Assembly (NCBI GenBank): GCA_012798135.1
Contig: JAAZNU010000023.1
Coordinates: 6,724 to 70,723 of the forward strand
DNA from: Veillonellaceae bacterium
Lineage (GTDB): Bacteria; Bacillota_C; Negativicutes; UBA1444
Length of the DNA: 64,000 nucleotides
Direction of reading: 5' to 3'
The notes beneath the pieces were generated by a model. It was not told where the DNA came from and did not search any database. It saw only the letters and a program-made list of their open reading frames with translations. A program made the position numbers and the translations under genes. Positions 1 through 7,553 of the stretch are shown piece by piece (positions within the stretch are counted from its first letter, which is position 1; every line of letters starts with the position of its first letter).

Positions 1-951
1 TGCGGCGAGGATTTTCACGATCTGGAGACCGGCATAGCCGTCGGCAATCGGCGGTTTGCCGGTGCGGATGCCTTCGACCAGTTGCTTGACTTCGTTGCGC
101 AGAGCATCTCCCGGCGGGATGAACGGCGACAGGACATCGCCGAGGTGGTAGCTGGGCTTGCCGTCGCTGCCGCAGGTCACGCAGCGGTCGTAGATCCGCA
201 GTTTTTCCGAGGCTTCCTGGTCGTTGTAATAGGCGCTTTTCTTAGTGCCTACCAACGCGCCGTGTCGCATCTTGACCGGCGACAACCAGCTGACATGCGT
301 CTGAGCGACGAACCCGTCCGCAAAGAACATGTGCAGTTGGGCCATGCTTTCCGGGAAGCCCGGCAGATGACTGGCGCCGACTGCCAAAACTTCTGTCGGC
401 ATCCGGCCGGTCACGTGGTAGAACAGCGATACGTCGTGCACGGCCAGATCCCACAGCACGTTGTAGTCGTTACGGACGGCGCCGAGGTTCAACCGGACCG
501 AGTCCCAGTATAGGAGCTCGCCCAGTTCGCCGCTTTTGAGCAGGTTGTGAAAGTATTGCGCTTCGTTGGTGTAGCACAGCACATGGTCGGTGGCCAGCAG
601 CAAGCCTTTTTTCGCGGCCAGCTCGATCAGTTCTTCGGCGTGGGCTACGCTGGCAGTCATCGGCTTCTCGACGAGTACATGCTTACCGGCTTCCAGCGCC
701 GCCTTCGCCAGCGGATAGTGGCTGTCCACCGGCGTGGCGATGGCGACGAGGTCGACTTTCGGGTCGTTCAGAACGTCCAGATGGTCGGTGGTCGCCTGCA
801 CATCGTGAAAGGTTTGTTTCAAAAACTCGAGACGGGGGGCGCTGAGGTCGCACATCCACTTGAGTTTTGTTTCCGTATTGGAGAAGAAGACGTTGAGCAG
901 GTTGGGGCCCCAACCGCCGCAGCCGATGACGGCCGTCTGAATCTTTTTCAT
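1..951 (-). CDS. Gfo/Idh/MocA-family oxidoreductase (3' end cut by window edge)
   Basis: NAD(P)-dependent sugar oxidoreductase; 317 codons are visible with no stop before the edge. The N-terminus MKKIQTAVIGCGGWGPN is a Rossmann dinucleotide-binding loop (GCGGWG). A VLVEKPMT stretch near residue 95 is the EKP motif typical of the family. The ATG at 951 has a GAGGTG ribosome-binding site 5 nt upstream. It follows a DegT-type aminotransferase by 10 nt. In other bacteria such pairs oxidise a UDP-amino sugar at C3 and transaminate it (WbpB/WbpE type), so a role in making an amino sugar for LPS or another surface glycan is inferred. The exact substrate cannot be read from the sequence. Confidence 0.85.
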   Translation of the reverse strand, partial: MKKIQTAVIGCGGWGPNLLNVFFSNTETKLKWMCDLSAPRLEFLKQTFHDVQATTDHLDVLNDPKVDLVAIATPVDSHYPLAKAALEAGKHVLVEKPMTASVAHAEELIELAAKKGLLLATDHVLCYTNEAQYFHNLLKSGELGELLYWDSVRLNLGAVRNDYNVLWDLAVHDVSLFYHVTGRMPTEVLAVGASHLPGFPESMAQLHMFFADGFVAQTHVSWLSPVKMRHGALVGTKKSAYYNDQEASEKLRIYDRCVTCGSDGKPSYHLGDVLSPFIPPGDALRNEVKQLVEGIRTGKPPIADGYAGLQIVKILAA

Positions 952-961
952 TCTCGCACCT

Positions 962-2071
962 CTATTTTACGCAGAATTCGCGGACGGCGTCGGTGACTTG
1001 GTCGATTTGCTCCTCGGTCATTTCCGGGAACATCGGCAGGGTCAGGCAGCGCTTGGCGACAGTCTCGCTGACCGGCAGATCACCCGGTTTGTAGCCGAGA
1101 TGAGCGTAGGCCTTCTGCAGATGAACCGGCAACGGATAGTGCAGCGCCGATTCGACGCCGCGCGAAGCCAGATGCTTCTGCAGTTCGTCGCGCCGGGGAT
1201 GCTGAACGACGAACAGATACCAGTTACTGGTGCACCATTGTTTGATTTCAGGCAATACCAAGCCTGGCAGGCCGGCCATGGACAGTTTATAGTTTTTGGC
1301 GACCTGGTGCCGCATTTCGGTCCATTTCGGCAAATGGCGCAGTTTCACGTCGAGAACAGCGCCCTGCAGGCCGTCCATCCGATAGTTGAAGCCGAGTTCG
1401 TCATAGTAGTAGCGTTGGCCTTGCGAATGGTTGCGCAGGCGGCGCAGATGATCAGCCATCGCCGCATCGTTGGTGCAGACGCCGCCGGCTTCGCCGAAGG
1501 CGCCGAGGTTCTTGCCGGGATAGAAGCTGAAGCAGGACGATACGCCGAAAGTGCCGGCGTTCTTGCCTTTGTAGGTCGAACCATGTGCCTGCGCCGCGTC
1601 CTCGATCAAGGCCAGTTTGTGTTGCTTGCAGATCGCCATGATTTCATCCATGTCGCAGGTATGCCCGTAAAGATGGACCGGCAGCACCGCCTTGGTTTTC
1701 GGCGTGATGGCGGCTTCCAGTTTCTTCGGATCCATTGTGTAGGTATGCGGGTCAATGTCCACGAACACCGGCGTCGCGCCGCAGTAGGAAATTGCCCAGG
1801 CGGTGGCCACGAAGGTGTAGGACACGGTGATGACTTCATCGCCCGGCCCAACGCCGGCGGCGGTCAGGGCCAGATGCAGGGCGTCGGTTCCGCTGCCGCA
1901 GCCGATGCAGTATTTCGCGCCGACATAGCGGGCGAAATTCTCCTCGAACCGACTGACGGCCGGGCCGAGAATATACGCGGCGGAAGACAATACCTGTTCG
2001 ATTTCGGGAGCCAGTTCTTCCTTGATGGTTTGGTATTGCAGGGGTAGATCCTGCAGAGGCACTTTTTTCAA
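962..2071 (-). CDS. DegT/DnrJ/EryC1/StrS family PLP-dependent sugar aminotransferase
   Basis: Transfers an amino group to a keto-sugar nucleotide. Numbered from the ATG at 2077, the PLP lysine is K189 in SFYPGKNLGAFGEAGG. The upstream acid is in LIEDAAQAHG (about 158-167), and GCGSGTDAL (about 59-67) forms the phosphate-binding loop. Length (about 370 aa) is normal for the family. The start is uncertain: the ATG at 2077 sits 1 nt from the GGAGG site, whereas the in-frame TTG at 2071 is 7 nt away, so TTG is preferred. It is the second-last visible gene of the heptose/sugar-nucleotide group and pairs with the oxidoreductase downstream. The product is probably a 3- or 4-amino sugar for a surface glycan; the substrate is unknown. 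Confidence 0.9.
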   Translation of the reverse strand: MKKVPLQDLPLQYQTIKEELAPEIEQVLSSAAYILGPAVSRFEENFARYVGAKYCIGCGSGTDALHLALTAAGVGPGDEVITVSYTFVATAWAISYCGATPVFVDIDPHTYTMDPKKLEAAITPKTKAVLPVHLYGHTCDMDEIMAICKQHKLALIEDAAQAHGSTYKGKNAGTFGVSSCFSFYPGKNLGAFGEAGGVCTNDAAMADHLRRLRNHSQGQRYYYDELGFNYRMDGLQGAVLDVKLRHLPKWTEMRHQVAKNYKLSMAGLPGLVLPEIKQWCTSNWYLFVVQHPRRDELQKHLASRGVESALHYPLPVHLQKAYAHLGYKPGDLPVSETVAKRCLTLPMFPEMTEEQIDQVTDAVREFCVK

Positions 2072-2084
2072 TTTCATTCCTCCA

Positions 2085-3050
2085 TTATCTCAAATAACCG
2101 CCGGTAGATTCGAGGACGTCGCAGTATTCGGCGATCGCCTTCGGCAGCGGCGTGAAGTCTTCGTCCCAGCCGGCCGCGCGCAAGTGGCCCGGATCGGCTT
2201 CCGTGAAACTCTGATACTTGCCGGCGAGTGTTGCCGGGAAGGGGATGTATTCGATTCGGCCATAACCCAGCCGGTCGATAAGGGCATGGGCCACGGCGTT
2301 GAAGGTGTTGGCCCGGCCGATACCACAGTTGAAAATGCCACTGACACCGGGATTTTCCCAGAAGAACAGATGCACCCGCACGACGTCCTTGACATAGATA
2401 AAGTCCCGGCGCTGTTCCCCATCGCCGTAGCCGCCGGTGCCGGCAAACAGGCGAACCACACCGCCGGACTTCAATTGGTTGTAAAGTTGAAAGGCTATGG
2501 AGGCCATGCGGCCTTTGTGGTTTTCCTGCGGCCCAAATACGTTGAAGTAGCGCAGGCCGACGATCTGGCTGCCAACAGGCGGCTTCAGTCGCCGGACATA
2601 GTTGTCGAACAGGTACTTCGAATAAGCGTACACATTCAGTGGGTGCTCACAGGTGGGGTCTTCCCGGAAACCCTTGTCGCCGTTGCCATATACGGAAGCG
2701 GACGAGGAATACTGGAAGGGTATGCCGCCGGCCAAACAATGGTGGAGCAAAATTTTGCTGTACTCATAATTGTTTTCCAGCATGTAGGCTCCATCGGCTT
2801 CCATGGTGTCGGAACAGGCGCCGATGTGAAAAACGGCATCGATGGCGCCTACGCCCGCGCCGCCCCGTTCAATCCGCGACAAAAAGCGGGACTTATCTTG
2901 ATAGTCGGCAAACTGCAGACCGCGCAAATTTTCCATTTTGGCGCTATTTTTCAGGTGGTCCACCACCAAGATATCATCCAGGCCCTTGTCGTTAAGGGCT
3001 CTGATCAAGTTACTGCCGACAAAACCGGCGCCGCCGGTCACTACAATCAT
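2085..3050 (-). CDS. hldD: ADP-L-glycero-D-manno-heptose 6-epimerase
   Basis: Last step of ADP-heptose supply for the LPS inner core: converts ADP-D-glycero-D-manno-heptose to the L,D form. It is a short-chain dehydrogenase/epimerase of 321 aa. MIVVTGGAGFVGSN is the NAD(P)-binding GxxGxxG loop, and YAYSKYLFD (near residue 140) gives the catalytic YxxxK. The open frame continues upstream of residue 1 with no protein-like character, so the start is the ATG at 3050. That ATG overlaps the stop of rfaE1 by 4 nt (ATGA), indicating translational coupling. Together with rfaE1 and rfaE2 it makes an ADP-heptose module; gmhA and gmhB are not in the window. Confidence 0.93.
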   Translation of the reverse strand: MIVVTGGAGFVGSNLIRALNDKGLDDILVVDHLKNSAKMENLRGLQFADYQDKSRFLSRIERGGAGVGAIDAVFHIGACSDTMEADGAYMLENNYEYSKILLHHCLAGGIPFQYSSSASVYGNGDKGFREDPTCEHPLNVYAYSKYLFDNYVRRLKPPVGSQIVGLRYFNVFGPQENHKGRMASIAFQLYNQLKSGGVVRLFAGTGGYGDGEQRRDFIYVKDVVRVHLFFWENPGVSGIFNCGIGRANTFNAVAHALIDRLGYGRIEYIPFPATLAGKYQSFTEADPGHLRAAGWDEDFTPLPKAIAEYCDVLESTGGYLR

Positions 3051-4039
3051 CGTTCCCAGTCCTCCAGTCGTTCCACGTCTGATAACGCCGCGTCGAGTTC
3101 CGCCGCGCTGATCGCATACGTTCCCAGCTTGCCGACGACCACACCGGCCGCCAGATTGGCCAAGTGCGCCGCCGTCACCGACTTCAGGCCGGCCGCCAGC
3201 GCCGCTCCCATCACCGCCGCAACCGTATCCCCGGCACCGGAAACGTCGAATACTTCCCGGGCATAGGTCGGAATATGCACCGGTTCGTCCGCGGCCAACA
3301 GGGTAAGGCCCTGTTCGGAGCGGGTCACCATCAACGATTCGAAGGCAAAACGCTGCCGGATCGCCGACCCGACCGCCACGATCGTTTTGTCGTCGTTGCC
3401 GACCTTGGCCCGGCTGGACTCGCCCAGTTCCTTCACATTGGGGGTGACGAGGAACGCTCCCTTGTATTTCTGCCACTGCGCGCCCTTGGGGTCCACCACC
3501 AATGGCACCTGGTATTGCCGACAAGTCTGTACGACATTGCGACACAGAGCCGGTGAGCAGACTCCTTTCGCATAATCGGACAGAATCACCGCATCCATGC
3601 CGATTTCCAGTTGACGCGCCAAATAAGCCAGCAGGCGGTTCTCGACCGAACGGGCGATCCGCCCGGCATCTTCGAAGTCCAGTCGCAACATTTGCTGGTG
3701 GCCGCCGACCACCCGCACTTTGGTCGTCGTCGGTCGTTGAATCTTCAGCAGCCCGGCGTGACCGATCCCCAATGCATTGAACTTGCGGTCCAGGATTTGG
3801 CGATTTTCATCGTCGCCGCTGATGCCGGCAATCAGCACCTGACAACCCAAGCGCGCCAAGTTGTGCGCGACATTGGCCGCACCACCCAGCGTGTTTTTCG
3901 TTTCCTTCACTTTGGCAACCGGCACCGGGCCTTCCGGCGAAATGCGGGTCACCTCGGCAAAGTAGTAGCGGTCCAGCATGATGTCCCCGACGACGAGGAC
4001 GCGCTTCGCCGCAATTTTCTCGAGCCAGGAATGCATCAC
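3047..4039 (-). CDS. rfaE1: D-glycero-beta-D-manno-heptose-7-phosphate kinase
   Basis: Phosphorylates heptose 7-phosphate at C1. It is a PfkB/ribokinase-fold protein of 330 aa. VLVVGDIMLDRYY lies near the N-terminus, GGAANVAHNLARLG (about 52-65) is the substrate loop, and the C-terminal DVSGAGDTVAA carries the catalytic GAGD aspartate. In Enterobacteria this domain is fused to the adenylyltransferase as HldE; here the two are separate overlapping genes, as in several other phyla. The GTG at 4039 (6 nt after AAAGGA) and the ATG at 4036 are both possible starts. It overlaps rfaE2 upstream and hldD downstream. Confidence 0.93.
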   Translation of the reverse strand: MMHSWLEKIAAKRVLVVGDIMLDRYYFAEVTRISPEGPVPVAKVKETKNTLGGAANVAHNLARLGCQVLIAGISGDDENRQILDRKFNALGIGHAGLLKIQRPTTTKVRVVGGHQQMLRLDFEDAGRIARSVENRLLAYLARQLEIGMDAVILSDYAKGVCSPALCRNVVQTCRQYQVPLVVDPKGAQWQKYKGAFLVTPNVKELGESSRAKVGNDDKTIVAVGSAIRQRFAFESLMVTRSEQGLTLLAADEPVHIPTYAREVFDVSGAGDTVAAVMGAALAAGLKSVTAAHLANLAAGVVVGKLGTYAISAAELDAALSDVERLEDWER

Positions 4040-4533
4040 AAACCGTCCTTTCCATCTGCGCCCGCCGTAACGGCGCCGGTTTGCTGCAGGCGTTGGATCA
4101 CGTTCGTCGTGGAGCGACCCTCCACCATCGGCACCAATATGGTCCGGCCGCCATAGGTCGCGACAATCGCCGATTCGGGCAGCCGGTCCAGCGAGTAATC
4201 CCCGCCCTTGACATAAATGTCCGGCTGCAGCCGCCGCACCAGTTCTTCGGCTGTATCTTCGTCAAAAACCACCACATGGTCGACCGCCCTCAAAGCGGCG
4301 AGAACTTCCGCCCGGTCGGCCGCCGGATTGACCGGTCGGTTTTCCCCTTTGAGCTTCCGCACTGAGTCGTCGCTGTTCAGGCCGACAATCAGGATATCGC
4401 CCAAGGCCCGGGCCGCCGTCAGATACCGGACGTGCCCGGCATGCAGGATGTCGAAGCAGCCGTTGGTGAAGACAACAGTTCTGTTTGCACGGCGGTATTG
4501 CTGCCGCAGCATTTGCAGTTCGGACAATTTCAT
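4036..4533 (-). CDS. rfaE2: D-glycero-beta-D-manno-heptose 1-phosphate adenylyltransferase
   Basis: Joins AMP to heptose 1-phosphate to give ADP-heptose. This 165-aa nucleotidyltransferase-fold protein has the GCFDILHAGHVRYL motif (HxGH type) near residues 26-39 and a late GRSTTNVIQRL resembling the ISTT nucleotide loop. It is the stand-alone counterpart of the C-terminal domain of HldE. It starts at the ATG at 4533, 19 nt after the stop of the LptD-like gene, and overlaps rfaE1. Confidence 0.93.
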   Translation of the reverse strand: MKLSELQMLRQQYRRANRTVVFTNGCFDILHAGHVRYLTAARALGDILIVGLNSDDSVRKLKGENRPVNPAADRAEVLAALRAVDHVVVFDEDTAEELVRRLQPDIYVKGGDYSLDRLPESAIVATYGGRTILVPMVEGRSTTNVIQRLQQTGAVTAGADGKDGL

Positions 4534-4552
4534 TGAAGTCAGGCAGGCTCCT

Positions 4553-5929
4553 TTAAAAACGGATTACTACGAGGTCCCAACGCCATTCTCTTTTCACAGT
4601 TCGGTATTCCAGCCGGGTTTCCCAGCAATGCAGGTTCTGGTATAAAGTTATATAGTTTTCGTAAGTGCGGTTATTTATAGTGTCATAGCTGTTGTAAAAA
4701 GAAAGCGCCGTTTTTTTGTTGAATTGAATACGGAATCCCCTAACCAATTCGTTGGTCACATCAACATGATTGTAAGTGAACACACTGGCATTGTTACTGG
4801 TGTAATTGTAGCCAACCCACGCCGTCAGCCATGGGGTTAGCGCTTTATACAGCGCCGTATTGAATCGGGTTATGTTTTGGTTGGAACCATCATAGCTGTC
4901 ACGAATTTGCTCAAAACCAAACCCATTGACCCAAGTCCAGGTCTTCTTTTTGTCCAAATAGATAGGATTACGGGGGAAATACAATAAATAATCTTGATGC
5001 CAGCTGGTTTTGTCGTCATCTTTCCACTTCCCATAGGAAGCAGTGAAGTAATAATTCCAACCTGATTTGCCAATCGGTTTTTGGTTCCAATTGAACTGAA
5101 GTTCAGGTTCTTTGCGAATCCGGCGACTGTTCGAATCTTTGAAATGACCGGTTATCAACCGAAAGCTATAGTCCTCTTCTTCATCGACGATGCCGAAATC
5201 CGGTTTAAAGCCGGCGCGGGAATAATAGGTCAAGTCCGTATACGCCGTAATATTGTCGGTAATGGCATAGTTTAAGCGTTGCCGGATCCAGTATCCGTCC
5301 GGATCGTCATAGCCAAACGTCGGAAATTCATTCTCGTCTTCCTTGCGCAAGGAACGAGAATAGCGCGGTGTCGAATATAAGACAAAATTTTTGATCCAAA
5401 TTTTCGCATCATAAGCGATCATTTTTTCGCCCGGCCAAATCACGAATTTACGCGCGGTCACCCGGTAATCCGGCGTCCCGATGGCGGGACAGCCGGTAGT
5501 GCTGGCATCATACGCAGTAAGTTTTCCTTCCTCGAAATGTGCTCGTTTCCCGGAAATGAAGTCATTGCCGCACTTGCCCTTAACATCTTGCATAAATCCG
5601 TACTGTGAGCCATAGTTATAACGAATCCGCATACCGGTGATGTTTGTCAGCGGCTCCATCAGCCGGGCCGGACCATCCACCCAGACTTCCGTCTCCTTGT
5701 CGTTACCGCGGATGATATCTGCCAATATCTTGCTTTTATCCTGGGTGATCACAACATTTCCTTTGGCAAACAGTTCGCCGGTCTTGTCGCTGAAATACAT
5801 CTCGTCCGCAACGATTTCGATCGGCTGCGGCGGTTTCGATTTTTTCTTTTTCGCCGCTTCCACCGGCGCATAACCTGTAAATAACAACAAAAACGCCAAG
5901 ATCCCGGCAAACAGTTTGGTCGTCTTCAC
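4553..5929 (-). CDS. lptD: Short LptD-like LPS-assembly outer-membrane protein
   Basis: Likely outer-membrane end of the Lpt bridge. It has a signal peptide with a Lys start and a hydrophobic core (about 5-25), then an OstA/LptA-like beta-jellyroll (about 36-150; IEIVADEMYFSDKTGELFAK, FAKGNVVITQ). The rest is barrel-like, rich in alternating aromatic residues, and the protein ends in phenylalanine, the usual outer-membrane barrel signature. At 458 aa it is far shorter than proteobacterial LptD (about 780), so the barrel is probably smaller or contains fewer strands. It starts with GTG, 7 nt after GGAGA. Fifteen of the last codons are not shared with rfaE2; the genes are 19 nt apart. Identity as LptD rather than another OstA protein is inferred from domain order and context. 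Confidence 0.75.
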   Translation of the reverse strand: MKTTKLFAGILAFLLLFTGYAPVEAAKKKKSKPPQPIEIVADEMYFSDKTGELFAKGNVVITQDKSKILADIIRGNDKETEVWVDGPARLMEPLTNITGMRIRYNYGSQYGFMQDVKGKCGNDFISGKRAHFEEGKLTAYDASTTGCPAIGTPDYRVTARKFVIWPGEKMIAYDAKIWIKNFVLYSTPRYSRSLRKEDENEFPTFGYDDPDGYWIRQRLNYAITDNITAYTDLTYYSRAGFKPDFGIVDEEEDYSFRLITGHFKDSNSRRIRKEPELQFNWNQKPIGKSGWNYYFTASYGKWKDDDKTSWHQDYLLYFPRNPIYLDKKKTWTWVNGFGFEQIRDSYDGSNQNITRFNTALYKALTPWLTAWVGYNYTSNNASVFTYNHVDVTNELVRGFRIQFNKKTALSFYNSYDTINNRTYENYITLYQNLHCWETRLEYRTVKREWRWDLVVIRF

Positions 5930-5947
5930 CCTATCGTCTCCTGCCCG

Positions 5948-6871
5948 TTATTTCGCAATCAAACCGATCAGTTCCGTATCCGCCTGGGTCTGAATGAACA
6001 GTGTCGTCCCGGCCGGAACGGTAATATTTTTGCCATGCACGAACGCGGCGCCCACCACGCCGATCGGCCCAAGCAGGATCATGCCGGCAAAGCCGGCACC
6101 GGCGGCGGTCGCCACCGATTCAGTCTCTTTTTTTGCTTTTTCACCGAGAAGGGTCGGCACAATGGTCATGTCCAGCGCCGTCACATTCTCGAAGTTGACT
6201 TCCAGTTTAGCATCGCGGCCAAAGTTTTGAGCTTGTTCCACTTTCGTCAGTTTTCCTGTACCGGCCGCACCCCTCGGCAAAACCAGCATGCCGCTGGCAT
6301 ACAGGTCCTCGGCCACTTCATACTCCACAATATCGCCGGTTTTGTTTTTCTTGCTATCCAGCGACGTTATCAGTTTAATTTTTACCAACGTATCTTTGGG
6401 CAGGGTCACCAATCCCGTTTGCAGGCGGGCATTGGAGAAGGTTATTGCCATCAGTCGGGAAACTCGGGAGTCGACTGATCCGGTTCCCATCACTCCGGAC
6501 ACAGTACGTTCCAGTGTATCCAGACGGGGCTTCAAAGGCCCCTTGCCTACGGATTGCGTCAGGCTCCATTCCAACGCACCCAGCTTGAAAATCAAAGAAG
6601 GGTTGCTACCGCTACTATCCCTGACGTAGGAATAGATACGGTCGACCTTCGCCATCAATGCCTCTTTGCCGGGCAAGCCGTACAAATCCCGTTCCAGCTT
6701 GTTGGTTCGCTCGACGAGCGATCCGTCCTGCTCCGAACCGTACAGGATTTTTTCCACGGCGCCGATCTTTTCCAGCGGCGTCTGTTCCAGTTGCGCCGCC
6801 AAGGCCGGTGTAGGGATCATCGTCACGCAAAATGCGGCAATTAGAAACAGAGTCAACACTTTTTTCAGCAT
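5948..6871 (-). CDS. Exported protein of unknown function with Leu/Glu-rich repeats
   Basis: Not recognised. This 307-aa protein has a clear signal peptide (residues 1-25, ending ALAA). Residues about 30-150 contain three or four degenerate copies of a helical motif of the type LE-x-x-YG-x5-SL-x2-R-x3-LER, suggesting short amphipathic helices. The C-terminal half is beta-rich with VLPRGAAGTGKLTKVE, a Gly/Ala stretch (about 250-272, possible membrane contact) and a VPAGTTLFIQT segment. The ATG follows GGGAGG by 7 nt. It lies 18 nt upstream of the lptD-like gene and 50 nt after a strong terminator, so it is probably the first gene of the lptD-heptose operon. A periplasmic or outer-membrane role in LPS assembly is inferred from position only. 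Confidence 0.7.
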   Translation of the reverse strand: MLKKVLTLFLIAAFCVTMIPTPALAAQLEQTPLEKIGAVEKILYGSEQDGSLVERTNKLERDLYGLPGKEALMAKVDRIYSYVRDSSGSNPSLIFKLGALEWSLTQSVGKGPLKPRLDTLERTVSGVMGTGSVDSRVSRLMAITFSNARLQTGLVTLPKDTLVKIKLITSLDSKKNKTGDIVEYEVAEDLYASGMLVLPRGAAGTGKLTKVEQAQNFGRDAKLEVNFENVTALDMTIVPTLLGEKAKKETESVATAAGAGFAGMILLGPIGVVGAAFVHGKNITVPAGTTLFIQTQADTELIGLIAK

Positions 6872-6920
6872 GGGCAGTCCTCCCTTACAAAACTTTATCC
6901 TACCTTATATTCGGCAAGGT

Positions 6921-6952
6921 AAAAAAAAGTTCCTGCCGCACCACGACAGGAA
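6921..6952 (-). terminator. Rho-independent terminator after the 147-aa exported protein
   Basis: Read on the minus strand, a 9-bp stem (TTCCTGTCG with CGGCAGGAA, one G-U pair) and a 5-nt loop are followed after one base by eight Ts. It lies 52 nt after the stop of the gene at 7004 and separates that gene from the lptD-heptose group. Confidence 0.85.
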
Positions 6953-7003
6953 TCACAATATCATAATCGGCTATTTCCGTCAAATATTCCTTTGACCTGT
7001 TTC

Positions 7004-7447
7004 TCAAATCCGGACATCAATGATCGCCGACACGCCGACGCCGCTGACGCGGGTAAAATTGACCGGCACTTTGCTGTCAATCGGGATCAGACCTTTCACT
7101 CGAAACATGCTGCCGTTAAAGCTGCTTTCCACCTGCACAACCGCCTGAACCCGATCCACTAGGTTCTGTGGCCCCATCACCTGCGCCGCACCGATATAAC
7201 CGCTATTGCCGAGTACGCCGACCGTCAGGATCGGCACCACCTTGGTGGCAAACTCCGGCGTCGCATTGTGCTGCATCATCAAAGTATTGATGAAACTGTT
7301 GAGCTGGGGGGCAAACTTATCCACCAAAATTCCGATGCCGCCCACCTTGAGAATATCACCGAGGCCGATGGCCTGCGCCGCCGGCACAGCGCCAAACGCC
7401 AATACCGCAAGAATCAGTGTAACAATGACAAATTTCTTGACTTTCAT
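7004..7447 (-). CDS. Small exported protein of unknown function
   Basis: Not recognised. This 147-aa protein has a signal peptide (MKVKKFVIVTLILAVLAFGA, cleaved near AQA), then a region of moderately hydrophobic helices and a C-terminal beta-rich part ending VSAIIDVRI. The start is the ATG at 7447, 6 nt after GGAGGT; a further in-frame start 21 nt upstream would include the ribosome-binding site and is rejected. It sits between the SLH porin and a terminator, and the strong porin terminator lies just upstream, so it probably has its own promoter in the short gap at 7448-7509 or depends on read-through. An envelope role is inferred. Confidence 0.65.
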   Translation of the reverse strand: MKVKKFVIVTLILAVLAFGAVPAAQAIGLGDILKVGGIGILVDKFAPQLNSFINTLMMQHNATPEFATKVVPILTVGVLGNSGYIGAAQVMGPQNLVDRVQAVVQVESSFNGSMFRVKGLIPIDSKVPVNFTRVSGVGVSAIIDVRI

Positions 7448-7509
7448 GCTGTTCCACCTCCAAACCAATGTTTATTTACATTATACCATACATCCGTCGG
7501 AAGACAGAA

Positions 7510-7535
7510 AAAGACCCCGCCGAAGCGGGGTCTTT
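7510..7535 (-). terminator. Rho-independent terminator of the SLH porin gene
   Basis: A perfect 11-bp stem AAAGACCCCGC / GCGGGGTCTTT with a TTCG tetraloop (minus strand) is followed by further Ts, 19 nt after the porin stop codon. UUCG-type loops are unusually stable, fitting a strongly expressed gene. Confidence 0.93.
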
Positions 7536-7553
7536 CCAATGAGGGTTTACTTC

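Noticed and set aside
2022..3266. Plus-strand open frame of 414 codons opposite hldD
   Set aside because: It is a shadow of hldD and rfaE1 codons and has low-complexity, Arg/Ala/Gly-rich sequence without motifs.
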